From: Sanguinoderma infundibulare
Taxonomy: Eukaryota > Basidiomycota > Agaricomycetes > Polyporales > Polyporaceae
NCBI GenBank assembly: GCA_032821775.1
Contig: JAVLRN010000005.1
Span: 2,914,001-2,978,000 of the forward strand
Direction of reading: 5' to 3'
Length of the DNA: 64,000 nucleotides
Both the position numbers and the translations under genes were made by a program. Positions 1-11,931 of the stretch are shown one piece after another (the first letter of the stretch is position 1; each line of letters opens with the position of its first letter). Below the pieces are notes generated by a model. It made no database searches and was not told the DNA's origin. It saw nothing but the letters and a program-made list of their open reading frames with translations.

Positions 1-1541
1 GCCCAGGAGAGAATGCGACTCGCACGTAAGGGGGGTCAACCAACAAGAGTCTGCGGCGGCGTTCAAGGAGAAGTTCGGGTCCCTCGGTCTTTCCTCACAT
101 CACCATCAGACCCAACTCTTAAGCGACTTCTTGCGCGCACATTTCTGGGCCATCCATCCCTTCGCGACAGCTGTCATCTACTCGAGTCTCCCACCTGGAC
201 AGACGTACTGGGAAGAACAGTCGGGGAAGGTGCTCCTCCTCGTCCTCAACCTCAATCCCGCTCTCGCAGGGCATACTCCGGATCGCAACCCCTCGCGCGC
301 GTTCTCGCTCAAGGGCTGGGTGGCCGTGGATCGTTCAAAGTTGCTCTCGCGATTCGGCGCCGACGGGAATCAGCTCGCCAACAGCTTGTTGGCGATGGAG
401 GCGTCGGTCCATGCTGCTAGACAGGAGAATATCTTCAAGGATCTTCATCTGCCGCACCTTAACGTTTTCCCCCTCTGCCTCATGGTGGAAGAGATGGACT
501 ACATGGAGTGGAGCTTCCGTCCTATGTGCCCCCCTCCCACCCGCCCTACCCCCCGACCAGATGGGCTACCCCATGTCGTGGTATTGAAGTTCGTGTTCGG
601 CCCATCTGTGGCGACCATCGGTTCCGGCATCTCTCTGCGCCCTGTCGACGTCATGAAGCCTATGCTGGTAGATGCTGGCCGGTTCACGCATTCTTGGACG
701 TCCTGAATCTGGAAACCTCTGCTCTCTGACTGGGCGGACTATCGGCCTGTGAAACACCTCGAGTTCGACAAGGCCATGGAGGGAGCGATGGACGGCAGCC
801 GTTTCACTCCGGAGCAACTCATTCTCTTGTATCAGGATTTATAGGTTTCAACGCGTTCGGATTGGATGGACACCAGTACACACCGGCAGAGTACTGTACA
901 TACCATGATTCCACTCGCACGTATCCGCATATTTGCTGAAGTCTCTTTTGCCGTGCTTAAAAGCATGCCGGACTTGCTCGACGCGATCGACCTGCCGCGA
1001 GACATCACGCCGTCCGCCGCCCGGGAGCGCATCCTATCAGGGAGCCCGTCCAATGAATTTGGGTGCGTCGTCCCCTGCCCGAACCCTGGACCGAACCACT
1101 CACCGAGTCGACCGACGCAGCTGGTACATGTGTCGAATCCAACGGGATTTTCGTAAGTCCCTATCCGTCTTCCCACTGGCAAAGTCGAAGACTGACCGCA
1201 TGCGTGGTTTAGGGCCGACTACCAACCAGTGTATGGCGTCCATCACTTCACGATTCAACCAGCCCTGGAACCCTGGACCGCCGCAAGGGCAATGAACGCG
1301 GTTTTTGATTCTATGCCGGGCCAAGGGTTGCCAGTGCCAGTTAACACGCGCCCCTGCGGACCGCTGTCGCAGGGTTTGGATGTATAACCACCAGGCTTCT
1401 CTCGAGGGTGCCGCCGGCGGGTACGCAATCTTTCATGACTCCACCCCAGGCTCAAGCTGGCCCCTCGTTTTCTCAAGCTGACCTGTCGGGCTCTCAAGCT
1501 GGCCCATCGGGCTCACGTTCCTAGGCACATTGAAGCATTAG
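1..1541 (+). pseudogene. Decayed, partial copy of an unknown intron-containing gene
   Basis: I do not recognise the family. The copy at 26910-28950 (other strand) shows what the protein looked like: a long exon with motifs such as QTYWEEQSGKVLLLVLNLNP and WVAVDRS, and a last exon containing LPVPVNTRPCGPLSQGLDV. In this copy an in-frame TGA at 704-706 replaces the TGG found in the other copy, inside a stretch otherwise conserved as SWTS-x-IWKP. Near 1381-1386 one T is missing, which brings a TAA directly after GLDV, and two bases are gained a few bases later. The 5' end is cut by the window edge. Two independent lesions make a pseudogene likely. Confidence 0.7.
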
Positions 1542-2308
1542 CTGTATCTTCTCTTTGTATGGATTGCGGTTTATTCGCCAAAGCAGCGGTAGTTTGATTT
1601 TGCTTGCATTGTCTATGATATACAACTGTTTACTCAGCACGGCCCGCCCCGTCCCACCCGTTTACTAGGGCATGTGCGGATCCAAACGGTAAATACACTG
1701 CCTTTTCTGCCTTAACCATCGCAGCGTTAGGAGTAGTCGGTCGGTGTTCGCCGCGGAGTTCGCCAAGCATTCCGAGGAGCTGTAGCCAAACGTAGATGTA
1801 GGTGGGTGCTCGATGTTATCATCGGCGATGCAGTGCTAACGATCGTAAACACTCCCTATTTAGCTGGAAGCAGAAGCTGCGTTCTGGGTGGGCGACTCAA
1901 CGCAAAATGCTGCGTACCGCATAGCGCATCCCGATACTTGTCGTCCATCAACCTTTGCTCCAGAAATCCCTTGTGAGAACGTTTATCGGTTTATCAAAAG
2001 AGTACGTCACGGACTGCTCGAAGGTTATACAAGGTCTTGATTCAGCCACAGGAGTTGAACGTTGAACCCCTCAAGACACGGAACGAGGGAAAGGGGGTTT
2101 CAATCGAGTCGAAGGCGGGTCTCGTGTTTCAGCTGGCTCACGTTTATGGCAGTACCAAACGGGTTCCCCTGGCTCTGTACTGGTAGCTGGTGGGTTAAAA
2201 GGCCACCGACAGAGCGTCGGACCAACAGAACATCCATCGCTTTCAACGCATTCACCACACCGGACACTTAGATCTCTTCTCGCTCTAAACCACATACCTT
2301 TGTTCACC
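1542..2308. other. Gene-free stretch upstream of cerato-platanin copy 1
   Basis: No convincing gene. The stretch is repeated upstream of the other cerato-platanin copy (26145-26909 on the other strand), so any regulatory sites were duplicated with the gene. A TTAAAAGG motif near 2195-2202 lies about 110 bp before the start codon and may be the TATA-like element. Confidence 0.5.
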
Positions 2309-2902
2309 ATGCACTTCTTTACCCTCGTCATCTCTGCCCTTTCTCTGGCCGCCACCGTCGTTGGCGCTCCCGGTTACCCTGATCATGACGGCCACCCAGA
2401 AGGACCGGCCTTCCTGTCTCAAGCGACCTTCGCCTTCGAGTACAACAAGGACTTCCCTCTCAGCAACACCGCTTGCGGAGATCGTCTCAAGAACGCCTTC
2501 CACCTCGGTGCGTTACCCTCTCGGCTCCTCCGGACATTGTTCTCACTGTACTATTTCTCGTGCAGCTCCGAATGCCCGGATTGGCGACTTGTCGTCCTTC
2601 CCCTTCGTCGGCGCCGTGTTCAAAGTTTCTGGTACGCATCCTCATGCGACTACCGTTGTCGCCCGGACCCGGTGCTGATAAATACCCCGCGCATTTCAGA
2701 GAACATCAATAACTGCGGCACCTGCTGGAAGCTGACCTACAAGGACAAGGAACCGATCTACATCCTCGCGATCGACAAGACGAACCCGGGTTTCACGCTC
2801 TCGAAGCCGGCGTTGGACAAGCTCGCGCCGGGGAATAACAACGTCGCTATTCCCATCACGGCGCAGCAGGTCTCGACCGACTTCTGCTTCCACGCCTGGT
2901 AG
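2309..2902 (+). CDS. Cerato-platanin family secreted protein, copy 1
   Basis: Exons 2309-2507, 2566-2631 and 2700-2902 give 154 aa. The first 20 or so residues (MHFFTLVISALSLAATVVGA) are a typical signal peptide. The mature part has the family's fold signature: an N-terminal YNKDFPLSNTAC segment, NCGTCWKLTY, an ILAIDKTNPGF strand and a C-terminal cysteine in FCF. That gives the four cysteines that form the two disulfides of cerato-platanins. These small proteins bind chitin oligomers, loosen cell-wall polymers and can act as elicitors; no enzyme activity is assumed here. The start is the ATG at 2309; a TTG in frame just upstream is not a plausible start. The paralogue at 25551-26144 has the same intron positions and differs mainly in the short Pro/Gly/Asp-rich stretch after the signal peptide. 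Confidence 0.92.
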   Translation: MHFFTLVISALSLAATVVGAPGYPDHDGHPEGPAFLSQATFAFEYNKDFPLSNTACGDRLKNAFHLGALPSRLLRTLFSLYYFSCSSECPDWRLVVLPLRRRRVQSFWYASSCDYRCRPDPVLINTPRISENINNCGTCWKLTYKDKEPIYILAIDKTNPGFTLSKPALDKLAPGNNNVAIPITAQQVSTDFCFHAW

Positions 2903-3240
2903 TAGCAGTGGCAGTACCCCTCGATGTTTCCGTTATGTACGGCACGATGCGTGCTCAGGCCCGGGACATTCTCACTGTCGTTCAACATTGCCCCTCGTTT
3001 GTATGCAAATCGTTCGTTGATATCCATATGAATTTTTTCAGCAAGGTGGTGAAGATGGATGTGGTTTCGATCGCCTGTTGCAATCTGTTGCTGAGATCGC
3101 CATCGACGTCAGAGTCGGGCCGGGCCGTCTTTGCACAGCAACTACGACCTCCTATTTCCTTACCCGTGGTTGGTTCAATCCAACATATTCCCTGTTCTTC
3201 ATGCGCTTGGTTGTACTGACTCGTTCTCCGATCAGCAGAA

Positions 3241-3500
3241 ATGTCTAAATATGCAGCAACCAGAAATAGTCCAACGCAACTTCTGCCCGGAGCAGCTACC
3301 AGCAAGCCGGCCGTCCAAGTACCTGCCGCACATCAGCTTGCCAAGTAAGCACTCCCCTGCTTCGTCTGTCCCTGTCGTTTCTCTCACTTATACAACATTG
3401 GAACAGGCGTCTTGAAAAGGTACGGATGTGGGCTGCGGTCAAAAGCCCGATTGAGTTCATGGTCAGCCGGCTGCTAAATGATCAGATACGGAAGGTTTAG
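3241..3500 (+). CDS. Possible small two-exon protein (65 aa), unknown
   Basis: Exons 3241-3344 and 3407-3500 are joined by a 62 bp intron with a good donor (GTAAGC) and an ACAG acceptor. The frame is kept through the junction and the peptide runs from MSKYAATRNS to a basic and hydrophobic tail (IEFMVSRLLNDQIRKV). It lies just outside the end of the duplicated block, and no matching peptide is seen near the other arm. I recognise no family. It is short enough to be a chance model; transcript evidence would decide. Confidence 0.4.
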
Positions 3501-3676
3501 TGTTCTGGGACATCAACCAAGATCAACACACCATTCTCACGTCACGTTTGAGTAACCAGGTTACAATGAGAAGGGACATGACGGCCTGCCAGCGAACCAA
3601 CTCGACCTCTCGGATCTTCCGTTTACCCCCCGGTGGGCCTCTCACCCTTTGACCCGAGACCGCAAGACTTTGCAGC

Positions 3677-4520
3677 ATGCCAATTACCGAGCTCGTGTTC
3701 GGACCCGCTTCAGAGACGTTCCAAGCGAACCCCGCGGACCCCGCGCTCGTGAAGGCGGCCTACGATCGTATACTGAAGCAAGAAGGTGCAATCAAGTGAG
3801 CAGCCTACACATATGCATGCCGCAAGTCTCCGCTCAGGCTCATGGCACTGATCCTAACCGCGACGTCCCACTTCCACAGGGCGTACTATGGCCTGAAAGG
3901 CGAGGACAGCACCATTGCGTACGGCTTCTACGGTCCGTCCATTCAAACACTCCCATCTCTCCCTTTCGCATTCGCATTCACACACCGTGCGTGCCAAACT
4001 AGTGTGGGAAACGCTCGAGCACCACCAGAGGTTCATGGACAACAAGGCCGAGTACCAAACCATGCTGGAGGCCATGACAGGCATGTTCGACCTCGCGCGC
4101 ATCGACATGGTTCATATCAAGACGTCAGCCGCACCTTATGCAGCGCTCGAAGCACCCGTGCTCGAGGTGGCGACGTGTACGCTGCATACGGGAAAGACGA
4201 TCGAGGAGCTCGAGTCCGGTCTGAACCAGCTCGTCCGCTTGGCCAATGCAGACAAGTCGCCGTTCTCCCCCGTGCTGGCCATCTCAGGGAGGATCGTCGA
4301 GAACGACCATACCATGATGTTCCTCGTGGGGTGGCCGAGCGACCAGGTAAGATCCTGCTTTTTGCACTGATATTTGTTTTCCACCCGGTTCACGTCTCAC
4401 TGGACACAGGCTCATTCCCTATGGTTTGAAGCTACACCGAAGGCAGTCGAAGTTTCTAACCAGCTCCACGAGATTGCGGACATCGACACCATTGATACCG
4501 TACAAACATTGTACTACTAG
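3677..4520 (+). CDS. ABM-like (dimeric alpha/beta-barrel) protein
   Basis: Exons 3677-3795, 3880-3932, 4003-4346 and 4410-4520 give 208 aa with the frame intact. The layout resembles fungal proteins with two antibiotic-biosynthesis-monooxygenase (ABM) type halves: an N-terminal half starting MPITELVFGPA with a segment AYGFYVWETLEHHQRFMDNK, and a second half with LEVATCTLHTGK and MMFLVGWPSDQAHSLWFE. The motif 'W.s.e.h..f' following a strand is typical of ABM domains. No signal peptide is seen, so it is probably cytosolic. A role in small-molecule oxidation or binding is possible, but many fungal members have no known reaction and I assign none. It lies 3' to 3' with NOT4. Confidence 0.7.
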
Positions 4521-4742
4521 GATTGTATACCTCTCCCGGGCGACATTGATGTTTTAAAATAATGTATCGTCACGATTCACACCAACCAAGCTGAAACCGG
4601 CTAGACGAAAGACAACAGAAACAGACAACAGCCTTTATTTTGTTCTGACGAGACGATGTACCGTATCTTCATACACGCCACAAGATCGTCTTCGAGGTCC
4701 AACATCGCCCCATGCTCATCATCATATCCAGCTTTCTAACAC

Positions 4743-7700
4743 TCAATACTCGTCCATCACCACATCCTCCTCCGCCGGCCTCAGTACCTGCAAGCTCCGC
4801 ATGACCTCCCTCAGCTCCGCCTCGACAAACTGCGCCGCCTCCTTCGCCACCACCAGCTTCTTCTCCAGCTCGTCCGCCGTCATCGCCCGCACCCCACTGT
4901 CCGCCTCCGCCACGAGCCCGATCTGGTCGAACCGGTTCAGCGTGTTGCCCAGGCGCGGCAGCGACCCCTGCGGGTCCCAACCGCTGTCGTTGAACGTCAG
5001 CACGGCGCGCACCGCGGCTGTGTTGATGTCCCGGTGGAGCTCCTCGAGCTTTGACAGCTGGACCTCCATCCAACGCGCCCGACGCTCGAGCGCGAGGGTC
5101 AGCGCCGCGACCTCGTCTTCCTTGCCCTGGTTGTTCTGGTCGTCTCCCCCATCGTCGAGGAAGTCGTCACCCTTGAGCATATCGCGAAGCACGCCGTCGA
5201 ACGACGAGCTGTCGTCCCATGTCGTGCGGGGGAGCAAACGCAAGAGGTCCGAGATCGTTTGCGTCAGGGTCTCGAGCAGCTGTTGGAACGAAGACACTGC
5301 GTTGTCGATCGAGCCGGACGGCATGTTGTTCGCGAAGGAGCCACCGCCCACCGACAAAGCGGAAAGCGCGTGAACGAGCGGGCCGTACTCGAGAGGAACC
5401 TTCGACGCAGGGTTGATCTTCGTCATGTCGAAGAACGGGTGCTTGGAGATCCCGAGCCAGGGGAACTGGATGTGGAGCTCGTCGAGCATCTCCCTAACCG
5501 ACATGGGCTGGATGGGCGGCGTCCCGTCGACCGAATGAGCGCGCGAGTTGTTCGAGCTGCTGTCCTGTCCACGACCGTCGGGCAGCTGGGGCGCATCCGA
5601 GGTGGCAGCAGACGGCAGCGTGGACGCGGCGTCCATAGCAGCATGGTCCTCTTTCGGAATTTTGATCGGCTTCGTGACCGGCTTGTTCTTCTTCGGCATC
5701 TTCGCGAGGATGGGTGCCTGAACGACAGCTTCAGGAGCAGGGGTAGGAGCAGCCGAGGCCTGAGCTTTACGACCCGGCGTAGTGGCGCCAGAAGTCGATG
5801 TAGAAGTCTTGACCGCCTTGGACGGAGTCTGCTTGCTAGCCTTAGCAGCAGCGGCCGCGACCCTCTGTGCCTCAGCCGCACGGTCCCTTTCCGCTTTCTC
5901 CGCGGCGTCCTTCTCGGCCTTCTCCCTGGCAGCCTGCTCGCGCTCGGCCCTCTCCTTCGCAGCCTTCGCCTTCTCGGCCTTCTCTCTCTCAGCCTTCTCC
6001 TTCGCTGCCTGCTCCTTCTCTGCCTTCTCCTTGGCAAGCCGCTCCTTCTCCGCCGCCTTTTCCTTCGCTAACCGCTCCTTCTCCACAGCGCGCACCGCCG
6101 CCTTCTCTTGTGCGATCCGAGCCCGTTCGGCCGCACGCTCCGCGGCCGCCGCTTTCTTCGCCGCCTTGCGCGCCGCCTTCTCTTGAGCGGCGCTGTCGAC
6201 CATCTCGGCACCGGCGTCCGAAGTCACCTCGCTGGCCTGCGGCTTTACCGATGGGGTGGCTGGCTCAGCGGCGGTTCCCAGGGCGGGGAAGTCCGAAGTA
6301 GACAGGGCAGGAGAGTCGGGGGGAGCAGGCGAAGGCGCCGTGGACACTGCACGCCGTCGCAGAGCAAGACATCACGAAACGAACGAACGAACGAACGAAC
6401 GTAACGACGGGGAGATGGGGCAATACAAGAGCGATAGGCGGAGTGAGGAGGTACGGGAACGCGGTCGAACGAGGACGGAAGTCAAAGTGGGGGAGGAGGG
6501 GACAGAGAAGACCCAACAAGAGAACAAGCGTGTGTCAGCGTCAACGTACTTTCACGGGACTCCTACCGGGAGTGACAGAGATGCAACGAGCAATGTGGGG
6601 GAGAGTGCAGTGACGGAGGAATGTGTTAGAGGAGAGCCGGGCCGTTGAGATGGTTTAGATCAAGGCCGATGATACAATTTCCGCACTGAAAGCACGGCAG
6701 CTCGGTACACTGACCTGGGACTCCCACCCCGCGAAACAAATGGAAGCGTACTCACCATGCGCCGATCCGCTCTGCGAGACCTCGATGTTCGTTGATGGCC
6801 CGCTTCCATATCCATGCTGGTTCGCGAGAACAGGCCCTCCTACTGCTTCTTCGGGAAACGTCAACCCAGGCGGAGGTCCGAAGGCCATGGGATGGGACCC
6901 GAAGGCATCTACACTGGGCGGGGCGGGAAACCGACCGTTTGACATAGCTTGAGTAAGAGTGGGAGAAGCCATCCTCGCTGACATGATAGCAGGATCACTA
7001 AACGGCTGGCCCGGATTATACGATGCCTGATCTGTATCACGGAAGAGTTGCCATAGAACGAGAAGGCATTGGCTAAGTCAACAAGAGATTACACATATAC
7101 AACTAGAGGGGCCCTACCCATCGGTCCGTTCCTCGATACGTTCGCTCGCTCGCGGCTCGACATAATCAGCTCCCTCAGCTGCTGCTCACTGACCCCATTG
7201 TCGTACGACGGGAATCTGTTGTTCAATGGTGGGGGCGGGGGTGGCGGTTGTTGCTGGTTGTGGTTCTGAACGTGGTTGTGATTATGGTTGCTGAAGTGCG
7301 GCTGGGCCGCTTGCATGTGCTGAGCCAACGGCGAGCTCATCGTGGAATTGCTCTGGTAATGGTTCGCGAAGTCGTGATGCCTTGCAGCGAACGGCCACGG
7401 TTGCGACCCATGCCCAGAGAACTCCGCAGCATTGTTATGGTGCGCTAGTTGGGAAAAGCTCTCCGCATTGCTAAGAGGCGAGGACGCATGCAAGGAAGAC
7501 GAGGCTGAGCCATGACGACCCCGAGCGAACCCGAACCTGGACACCTTCCGCTCTTCATCCAAGGGAGAATACTTGCGTGATGGAGTCTCGTCCACGCCAT
7601 CTCCAGCAAACGGGTTGAAGGAACCAGTGTAGCTTGAGCCTGTCGACTGTCGCTCCAAAGCGCCCTTGCCAGTAAGGGAATCGTACACAGTGCGATGGCC

Positions 7701-10212
7701 GGGCGATGCGAACGGGATCCCAGGTGGAGGTACCTGAGGACTGGGTGTAGGTTGGCCGCTGGGACGCAGCGTCGGGAACACATCAAAGAAGCTGCCGCTG
7801 AACGGCACGTTGACATCTGCATCGAAGTCGGGCAAGTTGAGCCCATCGTCCTGCACGTCTCCGGCAAGCTTGGGGTCCAGGTTGAAGCTGAAACCTCCAT
7901 ACTCGGTGTCGTTGTTGAGCGACTGCAGCATGCGGTCAAAATCGGGGAAGGGACTCTGTACTGCAACCGCAATGTTGGACTCGCGACGAGCACGGAGATC
8001 CTCCATGAGCGCTTGTGCTTGCGAAGACATCTGGTATGATGACTGTTGCACAGGAATATGCGGAGATGCCGTTTCTGAGGCGGTACGGGATGAAGGGGGT
8101 GGGAGGCCAGGCGGCGCGGCGAGACCAGGTGGGACGACAGGTGAAAGTCCCGGAGGGACTGCCGGGAGACCAGGAGGAGCAGCTGGGACATCCCTCGACG
8201 GTGGTGGCACAGGCGATCGTGGAGACGCAACCTCAGGTACTCCAGAACCTGAATCGGACTCGATGGCGACTGATGACGTAGGAGACCGCGTTGGAGGAGG
8301 TACTGCGCTGTTCACAGTCTCCTTCGCCTTCGAAGTCTTTGCAGTAGCAGGCGTGACAGGACGGTGTGGAAGAGAGGATGGAGTTGCGGGTCGTGACGAA
8401 GATGCTTGGGAAGATGCCTTCGCAGCATTCTTCTTCCGCACCTCCATAATGGCTGGAGCGGGAGATGTCGTCGAGCCAGACCGTTGTTGGCGAGCCGTTG
8501 AGCCCGTTCGACGTGCATTCCGCACCGCTTGACTTACTGCGCTCGTATTGTGCAACGCAGTGCTAGCGAGTGAAGCGTTGCTCTTGTTGGCCCAGGACGC
8601 TGCACGTGGAAGACCTGGCCGAGTTGTCAGTACGCGCGCGTGTGATACAACACGCGCAACCATACCCTCAGCCTCGTCTCCCCGCTTGATCGTCGTCGTG
8701 CGACGAGTCTCCGTGTCCTTCATGGTGTGTTTCCTAATGGTGCATCGGCAAAAGCTCGGTGAAGACAGAAAAAGATCACGTACAGTGTAGTGAGGTCCTC
8801 TTTGGTGAAGCAGTCCTTCTCGTCACCCCACTCATGCAAGTTCATGCAGCTGTGATCTGGACAGGTGACCCCGCGCAAGAACGACATGCAGTACTTGGTC
8901 GTGCCATAACTGGCCCGCATGATCTCCCCTCCTCCACCTGGCGATGAGGCGCCATCAACTGCCGCAATAGCGCGAGCCGCATCCTCCCGCCGGTGGTATG
9001 TGATATACAGTCCGACTACAGGCGCGCGTCCCCCCGGCGGGGTACGCTTAGTGATGACGATCTTGGAGATTTTCCCGTACTGGCCGAAGTACTCGTTGGA
9101 GCGCAGAGTGGGTATGAGCTGCTCTCGAGTCAGTCTGATCTGCGATCGCGGTGGAGACGGAGAAACGTACCTCTTCCTTGGCGAACCTCGGGCCCAGCCC
9201 GACGACGTATGCAACATTGCGTTGCACGACGCGAACGTTGGCGAGTTGGCGGCGTCCAAGGGCGTCAAGCTCCTTGCGTTCGCGTTCGCGCTGTTTCTTC
9301 TGGTGGGTCAAGCGCTTGTGACTGAAGGACGGGAATAGTGTGTTAGTATTTCAGCATTCAGTAGCCAGACACATCGAGAACGAGAAGCTAGATCCCGTGG
9401 CAGGCAATGATTCGGAATAAGGTACACACAAAGGAGTGGGTTTCCGAAGCCCATAGCCCCGGGCTGCACACGAGGCCGCATATAGCCGTCCACGCTCATG
9501 GCGCAACGCAAAGAGGGCGTCTCAAGCAGACTACGGCGACAACGTGGATTGACACTATCCAAAGCCTTGTGGAAGGTGAAGTGACTTGAATCGTGGAGCA
9601 GGAACATGAACGCCACCAAAATGGACAAAGGTGGATGGTATGCACGGCGAGTGGAGATGACCGTGCTCAACCTCAGTCGATACGGCCTGAGTTCACCCGC
9701 CGTGGAGATGATGATGGGGACAGAGCAGAGATGGAATGAAGCAGACGCAAAGGGAAGGGGTGCTCACTCTTCAGGGTTGATCGGTTTGAACTGGACAGCG
9801 TCGTCAGTGTACTCCCTCCGGCATGCAGGGCAACGGCTGTTGAGGTTCTCCTTGATGTGGTGCCAGCAGAACTGACAGACCTGGGTGTGGATTGGGGGTT
9901 CAGCAGCGGGACGACGACAAAGGGTCTGGATCGGTACCTGGTAACCGCAAGGGCAGGGCTTGAAGTTGAGATCGGATATGTCCATCTCTTCAAGACAGAG
10001 CGGGCACTCTGCGTCCTCCTGCGGGGTCGCGGGGAAGAGTGAGATAAGGCGGCATACACAGACTGCGCTCTGGGGATACGCACCGCCTCGTCGTCGCTCC
10101 AGTACGCGTCTTGGACGCCTGCGAGGACGTGCGACTTTGACTGGGGAAGGGCGTGTGCGGCGTGCATAGCCGGGGCTGGGAGGGGAGAGTTGGTGTGGAT
10201 TCTGGTAGCCAT
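4743..10212 (-). CDS. NOT4: CCR4-NOT complex E3 ubiquitin ligase subunit Not4
   Basis: Eight exons (10084-10212, 9938-10018, 9768-9880, 9171-9321, 8784-9118, 7118-8733, 6756-7031, 4743-6346) sum to 4305 nt and 1434 aa. Order of parts: a C4C4 RING (CPLC...CPCGYQ...CQFCWH...CPACR, residues about 47-95), a basic helix, an RRM (RVVQRNVAYVVGLG, residues about 125-220), a CCCH finger (YCMSFLRGVTCPDHSCMNLH), a long Ser/Pro/Gln-rich middle, an Ala/Lys/Glu coiled coil (about 952-1065) and a unique C-terminal region. Not4 monoubiquitinates ribosomal and other targets and links the deadenylase to co-translational quality control. Introns 9322-9767 and 6347-6755 are unusually long (446 and 409 bp). The last exon cannot be a separate gene starting at its own 5' end: it has no ATG there, only GTG after an acceptor, and the frame joins exactly. 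Joining this exon is an inference; the RING-RRM identification is firm. Confidence 0.88.
6377..6400 (+). repeat. CGAA microsatellite in a NOT4 intron
   Basis: About six tandem CGAA units lie inside the last, 409 bp intron of NOT4. It is non-coding and likely length-polymorphic. Confidence 0.8.
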
Positions 10213-10939
10213 TGTGTGAGCACGCTGGACGACGTTTGGAGGGGGATTGGGAGGATGTGGGCGACAGAGGACAGGCTTCAGGGGAGGATGCAGATGCAGA
10301 AGCAGATGGGAGACTTGGTAGACGCGACAAACCAGGCGCTTGCCGAGTTTTGCTGTGGCACCCAAACAACATGACCAAATACCCGACACTAGGCGCCCAG
10401 AATTCCATCGCCCTCGCACAGGTCAAGTACCACATTCCACTTTCTATGGCAATCACACAGAACGTGTTCGACTGTGATAAACAGGACATTCTAACGAGTC
10501 CGATCTACGCCGTCCATCTTCTGCATCGTCAGGAAGAACGTTCGCAGATTGGTGCAATGAGACGACGATCAACCCGTCCGAGGACAGAGTATGATCTGCA
10601 TCGTGAGGCATAGACCAATCCTGACATAACGGACGTGCTGGCATACGAAGGCGGTGGACTGGGCACCATGACGCCCGTCGTCCACAACTTAGATGTCCCG
10701 CCCCGGATGTCTTGACGACAGATGATGACTTCATCGTGTATCCGTCGAGATTATTGGATGAGATGCGCCGCCATACGGTCTTGACGGTCGGTCACCCATT
10801 CCGGCCGTCGTGCTGGACGTTGCCAAGATGACCGAGAGCAAGAGAAGATACTGTGGATTGCGGCGGACAGCAAGCAAGATAGTTGCAAGACAGCAGCAAG
10901 ATAGTGTCGGTACTGTTACAGGTCGTTTTGTTCTTCACA
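10213..10939. other. Gene-free stretch between PDCD5 and NOT4
   Basis: The 3' region of PDCD5 and the promoter region of NOT4, both on the minus strand. No convincing coding exon was found on either strand. Confidence 0.5.
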
Positions 10940-11476
10940 TCACCAATCGTCGTCGTCATCGAATGCTCCCTTCCTACGCTGAAACTGCGGGAGCTTGAGC
11001 GCGCGGCAATAGGAATAGGGGCACTGGCGGACACATACCACGATCGACCCCTTCGAAGGTGCAGCCTTGGACTGAGCACCATCGAGCTGCGGCCCACATC
11101 GGTACACCGACCAGCGAAAAGCCCGACTTAAAACACACCTGATCGAGCAACTCGATAAGCTGCTCCTCCGACACCCTCCCCTTCAACTGTCCAGTCTGAG
11201 CCATCCGCAATAGCAGGCCCTCCACCTGCCGCGCCCTATCCGAGCTCACAAGCGCAATACGCGCCACTATAAACATTCGTCAGCGACACCCGGGATTGGT
11301 AACGACGTATCGGCACACTCACATCGTTCTCGTGCTGCAGAGTCCAGGACAGTCGCAAGCAGATCCCTCCGCATCTGTTCCTCTGCTGCCTGCTTTCCGC
11401 CCTCGTCCTCCCCGCCCTGCGCGCCCCCCTGCTGCTGTCTCGCCGCACGGATTGCCGCCAGCTCCTGATCCTCCAT
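10940..11476 (-). CDS. PDCD5: PDCD5/TFAR19-type DNA-binding protein
   Basis: Exons 11323-11476, 11139-11266, 11039-11086 and 10940-10984 give 124 aa, close to the usual length of about 125. The order is typical of PDCD5: an N-terminal acidic and Gln-rich helix (MEDQELAAIRAARQQQ), a helix with LLATVLDSAARERLARIALV, the segment LLLRMAQTGQLKGRVSEEQL with the conserved GQL turn, and the C-terminal FQRRKGAFDDDDDW tail, which matches the family pattern of basic residues followed by a run of Asp. Members are small three-helix-bundle proteins linked to chaperonin/prefoldin function and, in animals, apoptosis. The exon phases match without adjustment. It shares a 455 bp divergent upstream region with the T5orf172 gene. 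Confidence 0.93.
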
Positions 11477-11931
11477 GTTCTTCGCCGCTTGTCAAGTCGT
11501 AAAGGATGATGCGATAGGAAATCGAACAAACTTACAGATGCAGATGACAAGCAGAGACTTCCCAGGCTGAATCAGTCGCGCTCAATCAGGCTGTCCAAGG
11601 GCGCGCACGGAACGCTTCGGTGAGTAATGATGCCACAGACAACGCAGTCAGAGAGGAAGCCCAAACGAGCGAGGGTGACTCGGGGAGAGAAAGGACGATC
11701 TGCTCGGTGTCCCAATCATCGCGGTAGGCGCTCGCGCAGCCTCATGGAAGAGATGCCTGCCTGCACCCAGCTCAGCACTGTGCGCCGTGCACGCCCACGC
11801 TCCGGGCGAGTCAGTGCGCATGCCGTTGTCGTTTGTCCCCCAATTGCGGACGCTGCAGCTCGCACAAACGACAAGCCCAGACGCGCGCGAGCTTCTGAGA
11901 CGGGTGCCTCTGAGGCTCTGCCGCTGTTGCC
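11477..11931. other. Divergent promoter region, PDCD5 / T5orf172 gene
   Basis: 455 bp between two divergent start codons. Long open frames here read in several frames and continue into the neighbour, but no separate gene is supported. Confidence 0.45.

Larger units (their letters stand above)
1..3025 (+). repeat. Left arm of an inverted segmental duplication
   Basis: This block matches, in reverse orientation, the block at about 25430-28626. Both arms carry the same two genes in the same order: an unknown gene, then a cerato-platanin gene. Similarity fades about 120 bp after the cerato-platanin stop codon, near 3025. The other boundary lies beyond the left edge of the window, so the true length is unknown. 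The arms differ by point changes, small indels, a 198 bp insertion in the right arm, and local expansion of a TCAAGCTGGCC motif near 1450-1505 in this arm. Confidence 0.9.

Noticed and set aside
5259..6301. Long open frames on the plus strand opposite NOT4
   Set aside because: They are antisense shadows of the GC-rich Ala/Lys/Glu repeat region and have low-complexity Arg/Ser/Pro translations.
4743..6347. Last NOT4 exon as an independent 534-aa gene
   Set aside because: It would have to start at GTG right after a splice acceptor. No ATG fits, while joining to the upstream exon keeps the frame exactly.
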